Part shown: positions 36,653-43,377 of the stretch, one piece after another
Numbering within the stretch: the stretch's first letter is position 1
Layout: the number at the start of each line of letters is the position of its first letter
DNA from: an uncultured beta proteobacterium
GTDB lineage: Bacteria; Pseudomonadota; Gammaproteobacteria; Burkholderiales; Burkholderiaceae_C
Reading direction: 5' to 3'
Length of the DNA stretch: 43,377 nucleotides
Assembly: GCA_903828665.1 (NCBI GenBank)
Contig: CAIKMZ010000070.1
Coordinates: 1 to 43,377 of the forward strand
Translations under genes and position numbers: made by a program
Notes under the pieces: generated by a model
Seen by the model: the letters and a program-made list of their open reading frames with translations, nothing else
Database searches by the model: none
What the model was told of the DNA's origin: nothing

Positions 36653-37426
36653 CTACTCGCTGACATTCGCGTCGTAGCTCTGGCTTGTACCGTCACTCAT
36701 CGAAACGTCCAGGGTAATCCTGCCGCCCGGAATGGACCCGTCCTTGCGTTTGAGATCGAAACTGCGCCTGACGCCGGGCAGGATGTAAGCGCCGGAATCC
36801 TGGCTGGCAAGGTTCCCCAGCGCACTGTGGCTGATCCGGAGCGCGGTTGGATGTGAGGCGGCGGTCCCGGTGTTTTGACAGATGGCCTTTGCCGCATCGG
36901 GCGCCACTCTGGCCAGCGTGCAGTCCAGCTTGGCTTTGGCGCCGGGCGGGGTCATGAAGATAGGGATCGAAAACGCCAGCGCGATCTGCAACTGCAGATC
37001 ATCGCCCGCAGGCTTGGCTTGCGGGATTTCGCGGACCGTCATGCGGTAGGTGCGTTGCCGATCCTTGACCGGCGCGATCATCGAGATCAAGCGCACGACT
37101 TGGCGCGATCTGGGCGCCATCTTGAGGATGGGAGGCGACAGGATCATGTCTTCCGACAAAGTCAACTGATCCTTGCCGTCGGGCGTCTGCTTCCACTCGT
37201 AGATGTCAGCCTGCATCACCAGTTCTTCATCGCCATCATTGTTGACGGTGATGGCTGAGGCCCGCTCCTTGCTGGCCATGTAGATGCGCACCGGTGTTAC
37301 AGAAAAATTGCCGGCGCAGACAGGCGCTGCAAGGCACACGCCTAGCATCCCCATCACGCCGGCTTGCCGCAGCGTGTTGGGACCCCTGAAGCGGGCTCGC
37401 AAGCGGTCAGGAAGCACTGGCCACAT
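36653..37426 (-). CDS. Fimbrial periplasmic chaperone (Csu type)
   Basis: 257 residues from ATG 37426; an in-frame TTG just after the major-subunit stop would lengthen it by 6 residues. A signal peptide ends near VCAG (about residue 36). The two-Ig-domain PapD-like fold is indicated by NFSVTPVRIYMASKERASAITVNN, the RQVVRLI segment with the carboxylate-anchoring Arg, and YRMTVREIP. Near the C-terminus LPGVRRSFDLK and DVSMSDGTSQSY are present. It donates a strand to pilus subunits in the periplasm and delivers them to the usher. It is followed after 5 bases by the usher gene. The N-terminal basic stretch is a little long for a signal peptide, so the true start might be further in. Confidence 0.9.
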   Translation of the reverse strand: MWPVLPDRLRARFRGPNTLRQAGVMGMLGVCLAAPVCAGNFSVTPVRIYMASKERASAITVNNDGDEELVMQADIYEWKQTPDGKDQLTLSEDMILSPPILKMAPRSRQVVRLISMIAPVKDRQRTYRMTVREIPQAKPAGDDLQLQIALAFSIPIFMTPPGAKAKLDCTLARVAPDAAKAICQNTGTAASHPTALRISHSALGNLASQDSGAYILPGVRRSFDLKRKDGSIPGGRITLDVSMSDGTSQSYDANVSE

Positions 37427-37444
37427 GACGGCTTGCCGCCTCAA

Positions 37445-37948
37445 TCAATAGGTGATGGTCAGCGTGCGCGCTTGGGTCTGCACCCCGGCGCTGAGAACAC
37501 CGGCCTGAGAGCTTGGCATGGTGCCGCTGATGGTGTAGGCATGGCTTTCAGAAGTGCCAATGCTGCTGGCCGTTGCGGCGGTACCTCCGGTAACGGCGCC
37601 CGGTGTAGCGGTGATGTCATATTGCAGGCCGGCAAGCACGCCGGCACCAACGGCATTGGTTGCAGTGGCCGCGGCCGTGGAACCAGCAGCGGCGGTATCA
37701 AAGGCAGCGGTGAACCCCGTCAATCCGCGGGTACAGGACAATGTGGCGGTTGTGGGTGTGGCGACCTGGGCGCCCGACTGGTAGGCGGTGTAACTGCCAA
37801 AGGCGAGGTCATTGACCGTCGCCATGGTGCATACCGAGGTCAAGCTGACGGTGACATTGAAATTGCCGGTAACGGCGGCGGCCTGTGCCGCGGGCACGAC
37901 TGCCAGCATGGAAGCGAGTCCGGCGAGCATAAAAATTGTCTTCTTCAT
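37445..37948 (-). CDS. Csu-type pilus major subunit (spore-coat-U domain)
   Basis: 167 residues from ATG 37948, preceded by GGAG. Signal peptide MKKTIFMLAGLASMLAVVPA, cleaved near AQA. One SCPU domain: AVTGNFNVTVSLTSVCTMATVNDLAFGSY, read in parts, ATLSCTRG, and the closing QARTLTITY strand. Two Cys (VCTM, LSCT) likely form a disulfide. It is the first gene of the operon, with chaperone, usher and tip following on the same strand, so it is the probable rod subunit (CsuA/B-like). A second minor pilin, as in the six-gene Acinetobacter operon, is absent. Expression is probably driven from the 295-base gap up to 38243, which shows no gene. Confidence 0.88.
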   Translation of the reverse strand: MKKTIFMLAGLASMLAVVPAAQAAAVTGNFNVTVSLTSVCTMATVNDLAFGSYTAYQSGAQVATPTTATLSCTRGLTGFTAAFDTAAAGSTAAATATNAVGAGVLAGLQYDITATPGAVTGGTAATASSIGTSESHAYTISGTMPSSQAGVLSAGVQTQARTLTITY

Positions 37949-38243
37949 AGGTGTTCTCCAATTGTTTGCAGGAGACACGTTGCCGAATTGCCGGTATTGG
38001 TATGTCTGCAGGACGGAGAATACGTATATGAATCAAAGCGGTCTGTGCGCTAGCAGACGCGCGGAGCTGCCGCTTGCCAGCGCTGCCAAAGCAATTTTCT
38101 GGAAGGCCCGGCATCCGTGATAATTTCGCCTGCAGGTCAACAATTCGCGCCACACAGTGATTCGGGCTCATGCCGATGAACAATGTCCGTGCGATGCCTT
38201 GATCAAAGTCCGGAACCCTGTCATCAATTACCTCTCGCATTCA

Positions 38244-38882
38244 ATGCTACGTTACCTCACCATTCCCGTGACCCCGTTCCAGCAGAACTGCTCCATCGTC
38301 TGGTGCAGCGAGACGCTGCAGGCGGCCGTGATCGACCCGGGTGGCGACCTTGATTCCGTGCAGGCGGAAGTCAGACGCCAGGGACTGACGCTGACGCAGA
38401 TCTGGCTGACGCACGCCCACATTGATCACGCCGGCGGCACGGCCGAACTGGCCGCCAAACTCCAGCTGCCGATCATCGGTCCGCATCCGGCCGACCAGTT
38501 CCTGATCGACGGTCTGGCCGCGCAGAGCCGGCTCTATGGTTTTCCGCCCGCTGAGGCCTTCGCGCCGACGCGCTGGTTGTCCGATGGCGATACGGTCACG
38601 GTGGGCCACTGCACGCTGAGCGTGCGGCATTGCCCCGGCCACACACCGGGCCACGTGGTGTTCTACTCGGCAGAGATCGGACGCGCCTTCGTCGGCGACG
38701 TCCTGTTTGCGGGCTCCGTCGGACGCACCGATTTGCCGCAGGGGGACCACGACACGTTGCTGCAGAGCATCGTCGGTCGCCTGTGGCCGATGGGAGACGC
38801 CACCGTGTTCATCCCGGGCCACGGTCCGGAGAGCACGTTCGGCCGCGAGCGCAAGACCAATCCCTACGTGGGTGGCACTTGA
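38244..38882 (+). CDS. Metallo-beta-lactamase-fold hydrolase (glyoxalase II-like)
   Basis: 212 residues from ATG 38244 (MLRYLTIPVTPFQQNCSIV), the usual start of YcbL-like proteins; the frame extends up to 38157 without family support. Zinc motif THAHIDHAGG (HxHxDH), a later metal His in HCPGHTPGHVVFYS, Asp in FVGDVLFAGSVGRTDLP, and His in IPGHGPESTFGRE. YcbL/GloB relatives hydrolyse S-lactoylglutathione or similar thioesters. The exact substrate is not certain. Its stop overlaps the start of the downstream membrane-protein gene (TTGA), so the two are translated together. It is divergent from the pilus operon. Confidence 0.92.
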   Translation: MLRYLTIPVTPFQQNCSIVWCSETLQAAVIDPGGDLDSVQAEVRRQGLTLTQIWLTHAHIDHAGGTAELAAKLQLPIIGPHPADQFLIDGLAAQSRLYGFPPAEAFAPTRWLSDGDTVTVGHCTLSVRHCPGHTPGHVVFYSAEIGRAFVGDVLFAGSVGRTDLPQGDHDTLLQSIVGRLWPMGDATVFIPGHGPESTFGRERKTNPYVGGT

Positions 38883-40432
38883 CGCCAGCGCCGGGGCCGG
38901 ACCGGGCCGAATTGATCCTGCGGCTGCGGTCTGGCGCCGTCTTCGTCTTCATTGCGCTGCCCTGGCTCAATCCATTTGCCTTCGGGCCTTCGCCTGCCGT
39001 CATCCCGTGGTTGCTGACCATGGCCAGCTTGGCCCTGGTCCTGCTGTGGGCCGGTCAGGTTCGCCTGGCCGAACTCGCGCCGAGCGCCTGGCTGACGGCG
39101 GCCTTGATCAGCGCCGTGCTGGGCCTATTGCAGTACTTCGGCGTCTCGGCGGCGTTCGACCCCTGGGTCAACACCACGGCGGTGGGAGAGGCCTTTGCCA
39201 ACCTGCGCCAGCGCAACCAGTTTGCGACGCTGACCAGCATCGGCATGGCGTCGCTGCTGTGGTGGGCGGCGCGGCTTCAGGCGCAGCCGGCCTGGCACAC
39301 TGATGCGCAGCGGCGCGGCCGCTCGGCCCTGCTGGCCGCGGCCGCGGCGCTGCTGTCGTTTGGCAATGCGGCCTCGTCTTCGCGAACGGGTACGGTGCAG
39401 TTGCTGCTGTTGCTGGCCCTGGCCTTCGTCTGGGGCAGCTGGCGTCAATCCGGGCCCAGGCGGGTGCTGCTGTCGGCGGCGCTGGCCTATGGGCTGGCGG
39501 CTTTGCTGCTGCCACGGCTGGCAGGACTGGACGCCCATGCGACGGGCATTCTGGTGCGCCTGCAACGGGGTGACCCGCTCTGCGGCAGCCGACTAACATT
39601 GTGGTCCAACGTGCTGCACCTGATTGGCCAGAAGCCGTGGTTCGGCTGGGGCTGGGGTGAACTGGAGTACGCGCACTTCATCACGCTGTATCCGGGTCCG
39701 CGCTTTTGCGACATCCTGGACAACGCGCACAACCTGCCGCTGCACCTGGCAGTGGAGCTCGGCTTGCCGTTCACGCTGCTGGCTTGCAGCGGCGCGGTCT
39801 GGGCCGTGTGGCGGGCCAGGCCCTGGTGCGAACAGGACGCCACGCGCCAACTGGCGTGGACGGTGATGGCTGTCATCCTGTTGCACAGCATGCTCGAGTA
39901 TCCGCTGTGGTACGGACCGTTTCAGGTTGCGTTCGGTCTGAGCCTGTGGCTCTTGTGGCGCTCGCGCCGCACCAGCGTGCCGCCATCATCCGAGTTGCGT
40001 CCGGCGCCCTGGCTCGCGTTTGCGACCTCGGCCATCCTGCTGGGCGGCAGCGGCTGCGCGGCCTGGGACTACTACCGCGTCAGCCAGATCTACATGAGCC
40101 CGCAGCAGCGCGCGCCGGCCTATCGGCACAACACACTGGAGAAGATTGGCGATTCGTGGCTGTTTGAAAACCAGGTGCGTTTTGCCCGGCTCACGACCGC
40201 GACGCTGACGCGTGAAAACGCCCGCGAGTTGCATGATCTGGCGCAGGCCCTGCTGCATTTCTCGTCCGAACCGAGCGTGGTTGAAATGCTGATCGAGAGC
40301 GCCACCGTGCTCGGGCTCGATGACGAGGTGCGGTTCTACCTGCCGCGCTACCGGGCCGCTTTCCCAGATGAGCACGCGCGCTGGGCCCAGAAGATTGCAG
40401 GCACGCCCGCGACTCAGGTCCAGTTGAAGTAG
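38879..40432 (+). CDS. Wzy/PglL-type membrane protein (O-antigen ligase / O-oligosaccharyltransferase family)
   Basis: About 517 residues from TTG 38879, overlapping the upstream stop in TTGA. The frame extends to 38630 but that part overlaps the hydrolase and is rejected. About 11-12 membrane helices. Family marks: LPWLNPFAFGPSPAV at the start, QRNQFATLTSIGMASLLWW, SSRTG before a hydrophobic helix, and the periplasmic loop with WFGWGWGELEYAHF and DNAHNLPLHLAVELGLP (Wzy_C His). The C-terminal 100 residues are soluble and helical. Such enzymes transfer lipid-linked glycans to proteins (PglL, often pilin) or to lipid A (WaaL). No glycan synthesis genes are near, so the acceptor is open. Confidence 0.88.
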   Translation: MTPAPGPDRAELILRLRSGAVFVFIALPWLNPFAFGPSPAVIPWLLTMASLALVLLWAGQVRLAELAPSAWLTAALISAVLGLLQYFGVSAAFDPWVNTTAVGEAFANLRQRNQFATLTSIGMASLLWWAARLQAQPAWHTDAQRRGRSALLAAAAALLSFGNAASSSRTGTVQLLLLLALAFVWGSWRQSGPRRVLLSAALAYGLAALLLPRLAGLDAHATGILVRLQRGDPLCGSRLTLWSNVLHLIGQKPWFGWGWGELEYAHFITLYPGPRFCDILDNAHNLPLHLAVELGLPFTLLACSGAVWAVWRARPWCEQDATRQLAWTVMAVILLHSMLEYPLWYGPFQVAFGLSLWLLWRSRRTSVPPSSELRPAPWLAFATSAILLGGSGCAAWDYYRVSQIYMSPQQRAPAYRHNTLEKIGDSWLFENQVRFARLTTATLTRENARELHDLAQALLHFSSEPSVVEMLIESATVLGLDDEVRFYLPRYRAAFPDEHARWAQKIAGTPATQVQLK

Positions 40433-40659
40433 ACCCAGGCGCACAGCGCGGTGCCGACGGCAAACAGCAGCCAGGTCTGATCGATCGCATACGGGTAGAG
40501 CATCAAGGCCAGGCCGCTCCATGTCAGGGCCGCGCGGGCCGTCTTGCGGCCGCGCCGGAACGCCAGGTAACCGATGATGCCGAACAGGATCGCGCCCAGC
40601 AGATACGCCGGGCTGGGCAGAACCAGGCCGAGGGCCTCCAGTTGTTTGATCTCATTCAT
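40414..40659 (-). CDS. Small two- to three-helix membrane protein, unknown
   Basis: 81 residues from ATG 40659 (MNEIKQLEALGLVLPSPAYLLGAILFG, read in parts). Three hydrophobic segments with a basic loop FRRGRKTAR between the first and second. Small proteins of this kind seem conserved in Comamonadaceae (recall). Its stop lies inside the end of the convergent Wzy/PglL-type gene, an 19-base tail overlap. No function is recognised. The longer frame up to 40806 crosses the divergent secreted-protein gene and is not used. Confidence 0.7.
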   Translation of the reverse strand: MNEIKQLEALGLVLPSPAYLLGAILFGIIGYLAFRRGRKTARAALTWSGLALMLYPYAIDQTWLLFAVGTALCAWVYFNWT

Positions 40660-40717
40660 GGCTGCATTGTCGACCCGTCCGGCACAATCGGCGTATTCAG
40701 TGGATCGGAGGTTGCGC

Positions 40718-41209
40718 ATGAACAGGTTCTGCATTCGATTGGTCGCAACGCTGATGTTGTTCAGCGCCGCCGCATGGGCACAGGCGGCCAGCGACATCGT
40801 CGTCATCGATCAGGGCGATCCCGCCTATACCGTCTATGCCGGCTTGCCGGCTGATCGCGCAGACGATGTCAAGGCCAAGATCGCGGGCCAGCGGGCACAG
40901 GTCATCAGCTTCAAGGAATTCGCCGATGCCCCTGTGAAGTTCATCGGCGAGCGCATCGTGAGCGACGAGTATGCCGGCCTGCGCGCGCAGGAAGGGATCG
41001 TCGAACTGGTCCGCAAGTACCCAGGCACCCCGTTCGGCATCACCTGGAACGGAGGCATTGCCTACACCCGGCTCGATTACCAGTTTGCCAAGCGGCAGTT
41101 CGCGGCCTACAGCAAAGACCCGGACGACTATCGACGCACCCGCAATCCGGATCCGAAGACCGATCCGGTCAATCCGGTGTCGCATCTCAAAGCGCTGTTG
41201 GGTTGGTGA
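40718..41209 (+). CDS. Secreted hypothetical protein
   Basis: 163 residues from ATG 40718, with GGAGG 6 bases upstream. Signal peptide MNRFCIRLVATLMLFSAAAW, cleaved after AQA. The mature part begins ASDIVVIDQGDPAYTVYAGL and has alternating strand and helix patterns; there are no cysteines after the signal. The C-terminal 25 residues are charged and Pro-rich (RRTRNPDPKTDPVNPVSHLKALLGW, in parts). I do not recognise a family. It is probably periplasmic or outer-membrane associated. A strong terminator follows 22 bases after the stop. It is the last backbone gene before the tRNA-Lys fragment. Confidence 0.75.
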   Translation: MNRFCIRLVATLMLFSAAAWAQAASDIVVIDQGDPAYTVYAGLPADRADDVKAKIAGQRAQVISFKEFADAPVKFIGERIVSDEYAGLRAQEGIVELVRKYPGTPFGITWNGGIAYTRLDYQFAKRQFAAYSKDPDDYRRTRNPDPKTDPVNPVSHLKALLGW

Positions 41210-41231
41210 GAACCGGGCAGGGCCGAAACAA

Positions 41232-41264
41232 AAAAGCCCGCTAGCAATACAGTAGCGGGCTTTT
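41232..41264 (+). terminator. Rho-independent terminator
   Basis: AAAAGCCCGCTA (41232-41243) pairs with TAGCGGGCTTTT (41253-41264) around a 9-base loop. It is preceded by A-rich DNA and ends in TTTT, so it can act in both directions. It closes the secreted-protein gene and insulates it from the element to the right. Confidence 0.9.
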
Positions 41265-41284
41265 CAATGCCAATAAGGCGTATC

Positions 41285-41329
41285 TGGTGGGAACTGAGAG
41301 ATTCGAACTCTCGACCTACGGATTAAGAG
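41285..41329 (-). tRNA. 3' fragment of tRNA-Lys(CTT); att site of the right element
   Basis: The minus strand reads CTCTTAA (anticodon loop, anticodon CTT), TCCGT (3' half of the anticodon stem), AGGTC (variable), GAGAG-TTCGAAT-CTCTC (T arm), AGTTCCC plus A and CCA. The 5' half should continue at 41330 with TCCGT on the plus strand, to make the stem, but the sequence there is AGTAG. The D arm and 5' acceptor strand are missing, so this is not a working tRNA. The break sits exactly at the 5' edge of the anticodon loop, a known crossover region for tyrosine integrases. The intact tRNA should be at the far end of the element, beyond the right edge. Confidence 0.88.
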
Positions 41330-41376
41330 AGTAGAAATGCTGAAAAGATGTAATAAAAACAACGACTTAAATTCGG

Positions 41377-41464
41377 TGTGCGACAAAGTGTGTAGTGAGC
41401 GGGGCCGCTGAAAATGTGATCGTTAGGCGTACATTGTGTCGCACATGAAATTGATCAATTTCAT
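41377..41464. repeat. 9-bp inverted repeat and 20-bp perfect palindrome next to att
   Basis: TGTGCGACA (41377-41385) and TGTCGCACA (41437-41445) form an inverted repeat 51 bases apart. Immediately after, ATGAAATTGATCAATTTCAT (41445-41464) is a perfect 20-bp palindrome. Both lie within 140 bases of the tRNA fragment. They are candidate arm sites, excisionase or regulator operators of the right element. The rest of 41330-41519 shows no gene. Confidence 0.6.
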
Positions 41465-41519
41465 CAACGCTAACGCATCGACTCAATTCACGTCGTCCTC
41501 TCTCGGTCAAACAACACCA

Positions 41520-41729
41520 TCAAACATACGGCTTGATTGTTGTTCCGACTGTTGACCGATGCAACTGCGACAACCGCTGTCGTGACTGTTGCATCTTCAA
41601 CTGCTCTGCGCTCGTATCGGCATTGGTCTTCATCTGCTTGGCACGTTCCTTCGCCGCCTTTGCATTTGCCTTCATTCGCTCGACACGCTTTTCAGCAGCG
41701 CCGCTCTGTCTAATTTCTTCCAGTGTCAT
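41520..41729 (-). CDS. Small basic coiled-coil protein of the right element
   Basis: 69 residues from ATG 41729, preceded by GGGGGC. The first two thirds are one charged helix (MTLEEIRQSGAAEKRVERMK, then NAKAAKERAKQMKTNADTSAEQLK), with a heptad-like Ala/Met/Leu pattern. The end is Arg/Gln/Ser-rich. A longer frame to 41798 has no ribosome site. No family is recognised. Net positive charge and a helix suggest nucleic-acid or protein binding. Its place between the att site and a lipoprotein gene gives no further hint. Coding status is likely but not certain. Confidence 0.55.
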   Translation of the reverse strand: MTLEEIRQSGAAEKRVERMKANAKAAKERAKQMKTNADTSAEQLKMQQSRQRLSQLHRSTVGTTIKPYV

Positions 41730-41841
41730 GTTGCCCCCGTATATACATACTGTATTTACCTGAGACAATGTTGCCGTCAATGCAAGGTCGCCAAGCATGT
41801 AAACATGGACATTCCAATTGTGGTGGTGATACCTTATGCAA

Positions 41842-43305
41842 TTAACGCTTAACCTTCATCGTACACATACCAAGATCGCCACTAGCAGGGCATCCTCCCG
41901 TATACGCAACAAAATGGCCGTCGCTTGTTGGCTTAATTTGTGCACTATATGGCCTTAAGGTTGCGGTTGGATTGTTGAATGTATAAATTACCGATGACGT
42001 TACAGCATCAAGGTTGAATTTGATAATCGCCCATTCAACACCGGCAACATTCCATTGACTTGTCGTATAGAAATAAAACATATTATCAATGTACACTACA
42101 TCTAGCGGAGTTTGATACGGTACGCCCTTCGCAACGGAACCAGGAATCTGGAAAATCTTGGTGGAACCAATATCAAAGCTTCCGAGCTTGTTGCCTTGCA
42201 ACCAAATCGTATTGCCATTGCCTCCAAATACAACATCTAATCTGCTGTCTATCGGGATTAGTTGAACGCCCCCGATGATGGTGCCCGGACCGCCTGTGTA
42301 GATTTGAAGATTCTTGGGGATAATTGTATTGTCGACGGTAAATGTTCCATCGCCATGCCCCAAAAGCATGACAGGACCCGAGATGGAGTTGGCATCAGCG
42401 ACGACAATATCCATAAATCCATCGCCATTTACATCAGCGGCTGCCGATTGGTGGGAATACCCTGTGTATGGAACTTCAGTTCGTTTGTAGCTGCCGTCTG
42501 GTTGACTTAAAAATAGTACCTGATTACTCAAATATATCGCTGGATCAGCACCAGGAATTGTGTAATCCAGTCCAGTGCATGATATGAAGATATCAGGTTT
42601 TCCGTCGTTGTTGAAATCGACAACTATTGAATAACTTGAGGACACACAGGTCTTCCTACCATCCGTAGTTTTCAACAATTCAGCTGTGCGATCAACCCAC
42701 TTACCGTTCTTATCCAAGGATAAAACATATCCAATACCGGGAATGTCAGCAACGTCAGGAATACCATATAGATTAGATGCTCTGTTGACTGAGACAAATG
42801 CCGAATAGGTGCCATCCTGAAAGAAGTCACCGAAGGCAACTGATCTTTCGTTGCTATCCTGTTCATCTAGATAGACTTTTGGTATGTTAAGTGCCCGAAC
42901 AGTCGGAACTTGTGTAGCATCAAACGGAATCGAATTCTTGTTCTCGTACGATGTTGCGAACACCTTCATCGGCACAATCCCTGTCACTTTGGCAGTCGCA
43001 CTCCCACCTGCACCGGTGCAGGTTATCGTATAGGTAAACTGGCCGCCAGCAGCTTGAGTCACCGATGCCGAACCGTTTATGGGCTGTGTAGCTGGCAATG
43101 CATCTGTGCCAACGCACGATGATGCGTCGGTCGAAGCCCACGTTACAGTCACCGGAGCATTGACAGCGACCTTTGCCGCTGACAGTGAGATGCTGACGGT
43201 CGGTGCCTTCGCTGCAGGAATTGGTACTGATCCGCCGCCACCGCCGCACCCAACAATTAGTGCAGCGCAACCAACGACAAGTCCAAACTTCATTGTGTGT
43301 AGCAT
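41842..43305 (-). CDS. Lipoprotein with Ig-like region and FG-GAP/VCBS repeats
   Basis: 487 residues from ATG 43305, with AGGAG 5 bases upstream; starts at 43293 or 43344 are less supported. Lipoprotein signal peptide with lipobox VGC, followed by a Gly run (GGGGGSVPIP). Residues about 35-115 form an Ig-like beta domain (VSISLSAAKVAVNAPVTVTWASTDASSCVG, in parts). Then come calcium-binding FG-GAP/VCBS-type repeats: DFNNDGKPDIFIS and DVNGDGFMDIVVAD are the clearest, suggesting a beta-propeller. It is probably exposed on the outer membrane and may bind carbohydrate or protein. It is AT-rich relative to the backbone and is cargo of the tRNA-Lys element. Function unknown. Confidence 0.85.
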   Translation of the reverse strand: MLHTMKFGLVVGCAALIVGCGGGGGSVPIPAAKAPTVSISLSAAKVAVNAPVTVTWASTDASSCVGTDALPATQPINGSASVTQAAGGQFTYTITCTGAGGSATAKVTGIVPMKVFATSYENKNSIPFDATQVPTVRALNIPKVYLDEQDSNERSVAFGDFFQDGTYSAFVSVNRASNLYGIPDVADIPGIGYVLSLDKNGKWVDRTAELLKTTDGRKTCVSSSYSIVVDFNNDGKPDIFISCTGLDYTIPGADPAIYLSNQVLFLSQPDGSYKRTEVPYTGYSHQSAAADVNGDGFMDIVVADANSISGPVMLLGHGDGTFTVDNTIIPKNLQIYTGGPGTIIGGVQLIPIDSRLDVVFGGNGNTIWLQGNKLGSFDIGSTKIFQIPGSVAKGVPYQTPLDVVYIDNMFYFYTTSQWNVAGVEWAIIKFNLDAVTSSVIYTFNNPTATLRPYSAQIKPTSDGHFVAYTGGCPASGDLGMCTMKVKR

Positions 43306-43377
43306 TGCTGCTCCTACTTTCGGTTGCTGAGCCTTACTCTGCACTCTATCGGTATATTTGCATTTTTACAAGCATCA

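Noticed and set aside
38630..38878. N-terminal extension of the Wzy/PglL-type gene
   Set aside because: It overlaps the conserved C-terminal half of the hydrolase and gives an Arg-rich, non-membrane sequence.
41285..41360. Intact tRNA-Lys gene
   Set aside because: The anticodon stem cannot pair past the loop and the D arm and 5' acceptor are missing.

Overview
The window looks like part of a chromosome from a Burkholderiales bacterium, most likely family Comamonadaceae. The evidence is a GC-rich backbone, the protocatechuate 4,5-cleavage gene order pmdD-A-B-C, a TctBA transporter, Csu-type pili and a chalcone-isomerase/cyclopropane-synthase lipid cluster. Species and all names are inferred from protein sequence recognition alone; no database search was possible.

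The layout is a GC-rich backbone (about 5.4-41.3 kb) between two AT-richer foreign segments. The left segment (1-5374) is the right part of an integrated element. It carries the N-terminal part of an MmeI-type restriction-modification enzyme (cut by the window edge), a divergent H-NS-like protein lacking its DNA-binding domain, a small tyrosine recombinase, a putative HUH (Rep-like) endonuclease, two small hypothetical genes and a full-size integrase next to the 5' end of xthA. The right segment (41330-43377) begins exactly at the anticodon loop of a 3' fragment of tRNA-Lys(CTT), so that fragment is read as one att site of a second element, which runs off the right edge. It holds palindromes, a small coiled-coil gene and a repeat lipoprotein.

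Backbone block 1 (5.4-8.0 kb) has xthA, a DUF3108 gene and a hemerythrin-like gene. Block 2 (8.0-23.5 kb) is an aromatic-acid catabolism locus. A long minus-strand series encodes pmdD, pmdA, pmdB, pmdC, a MetE-like zinc methyltransferase, a Liv-type ABC importer with its binding protein, pobA and a hemerythrin protein. Together these would import 4-hydroxybenzoate or a related acid, hydroxylate it to protocatechuate, and open and oxidise the ring to 4-oxalomesaconate. The late steps (hydratase, aldolase) are not in the window. Divergent tctBA and a sensor kinase/response regulator pair lie on the plus strand.

Block 3 (23.5-31.3 kb) is a compact eight-gene operon with many 4-nt overlaps: NTF2-like, SDR, DUF3833 lipoprotein, MFS/GPH permease, chalcone-isomerase-like, cyclopropane-fatty-acid-synthase-like, DUF1365 and FAD amine-oxidase-like. 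It is divergent from a TetR regulator across a perfect 14-bp palindrome. It looks like an uncharacterised membrane-lipid modification pathway.

Block 4 (31.4-41.3 kb) holds alkB, a collagen-like lipoprotein, a four-gene Csu-type chaperone-usher pilus operon, a metallo-beta-lactamase-fold hydrolase coupled to a Wzy/PglL-type membrane protein, two small genes and a strong terminator. No rRNA, CRISPR array or intact IS element was seen.
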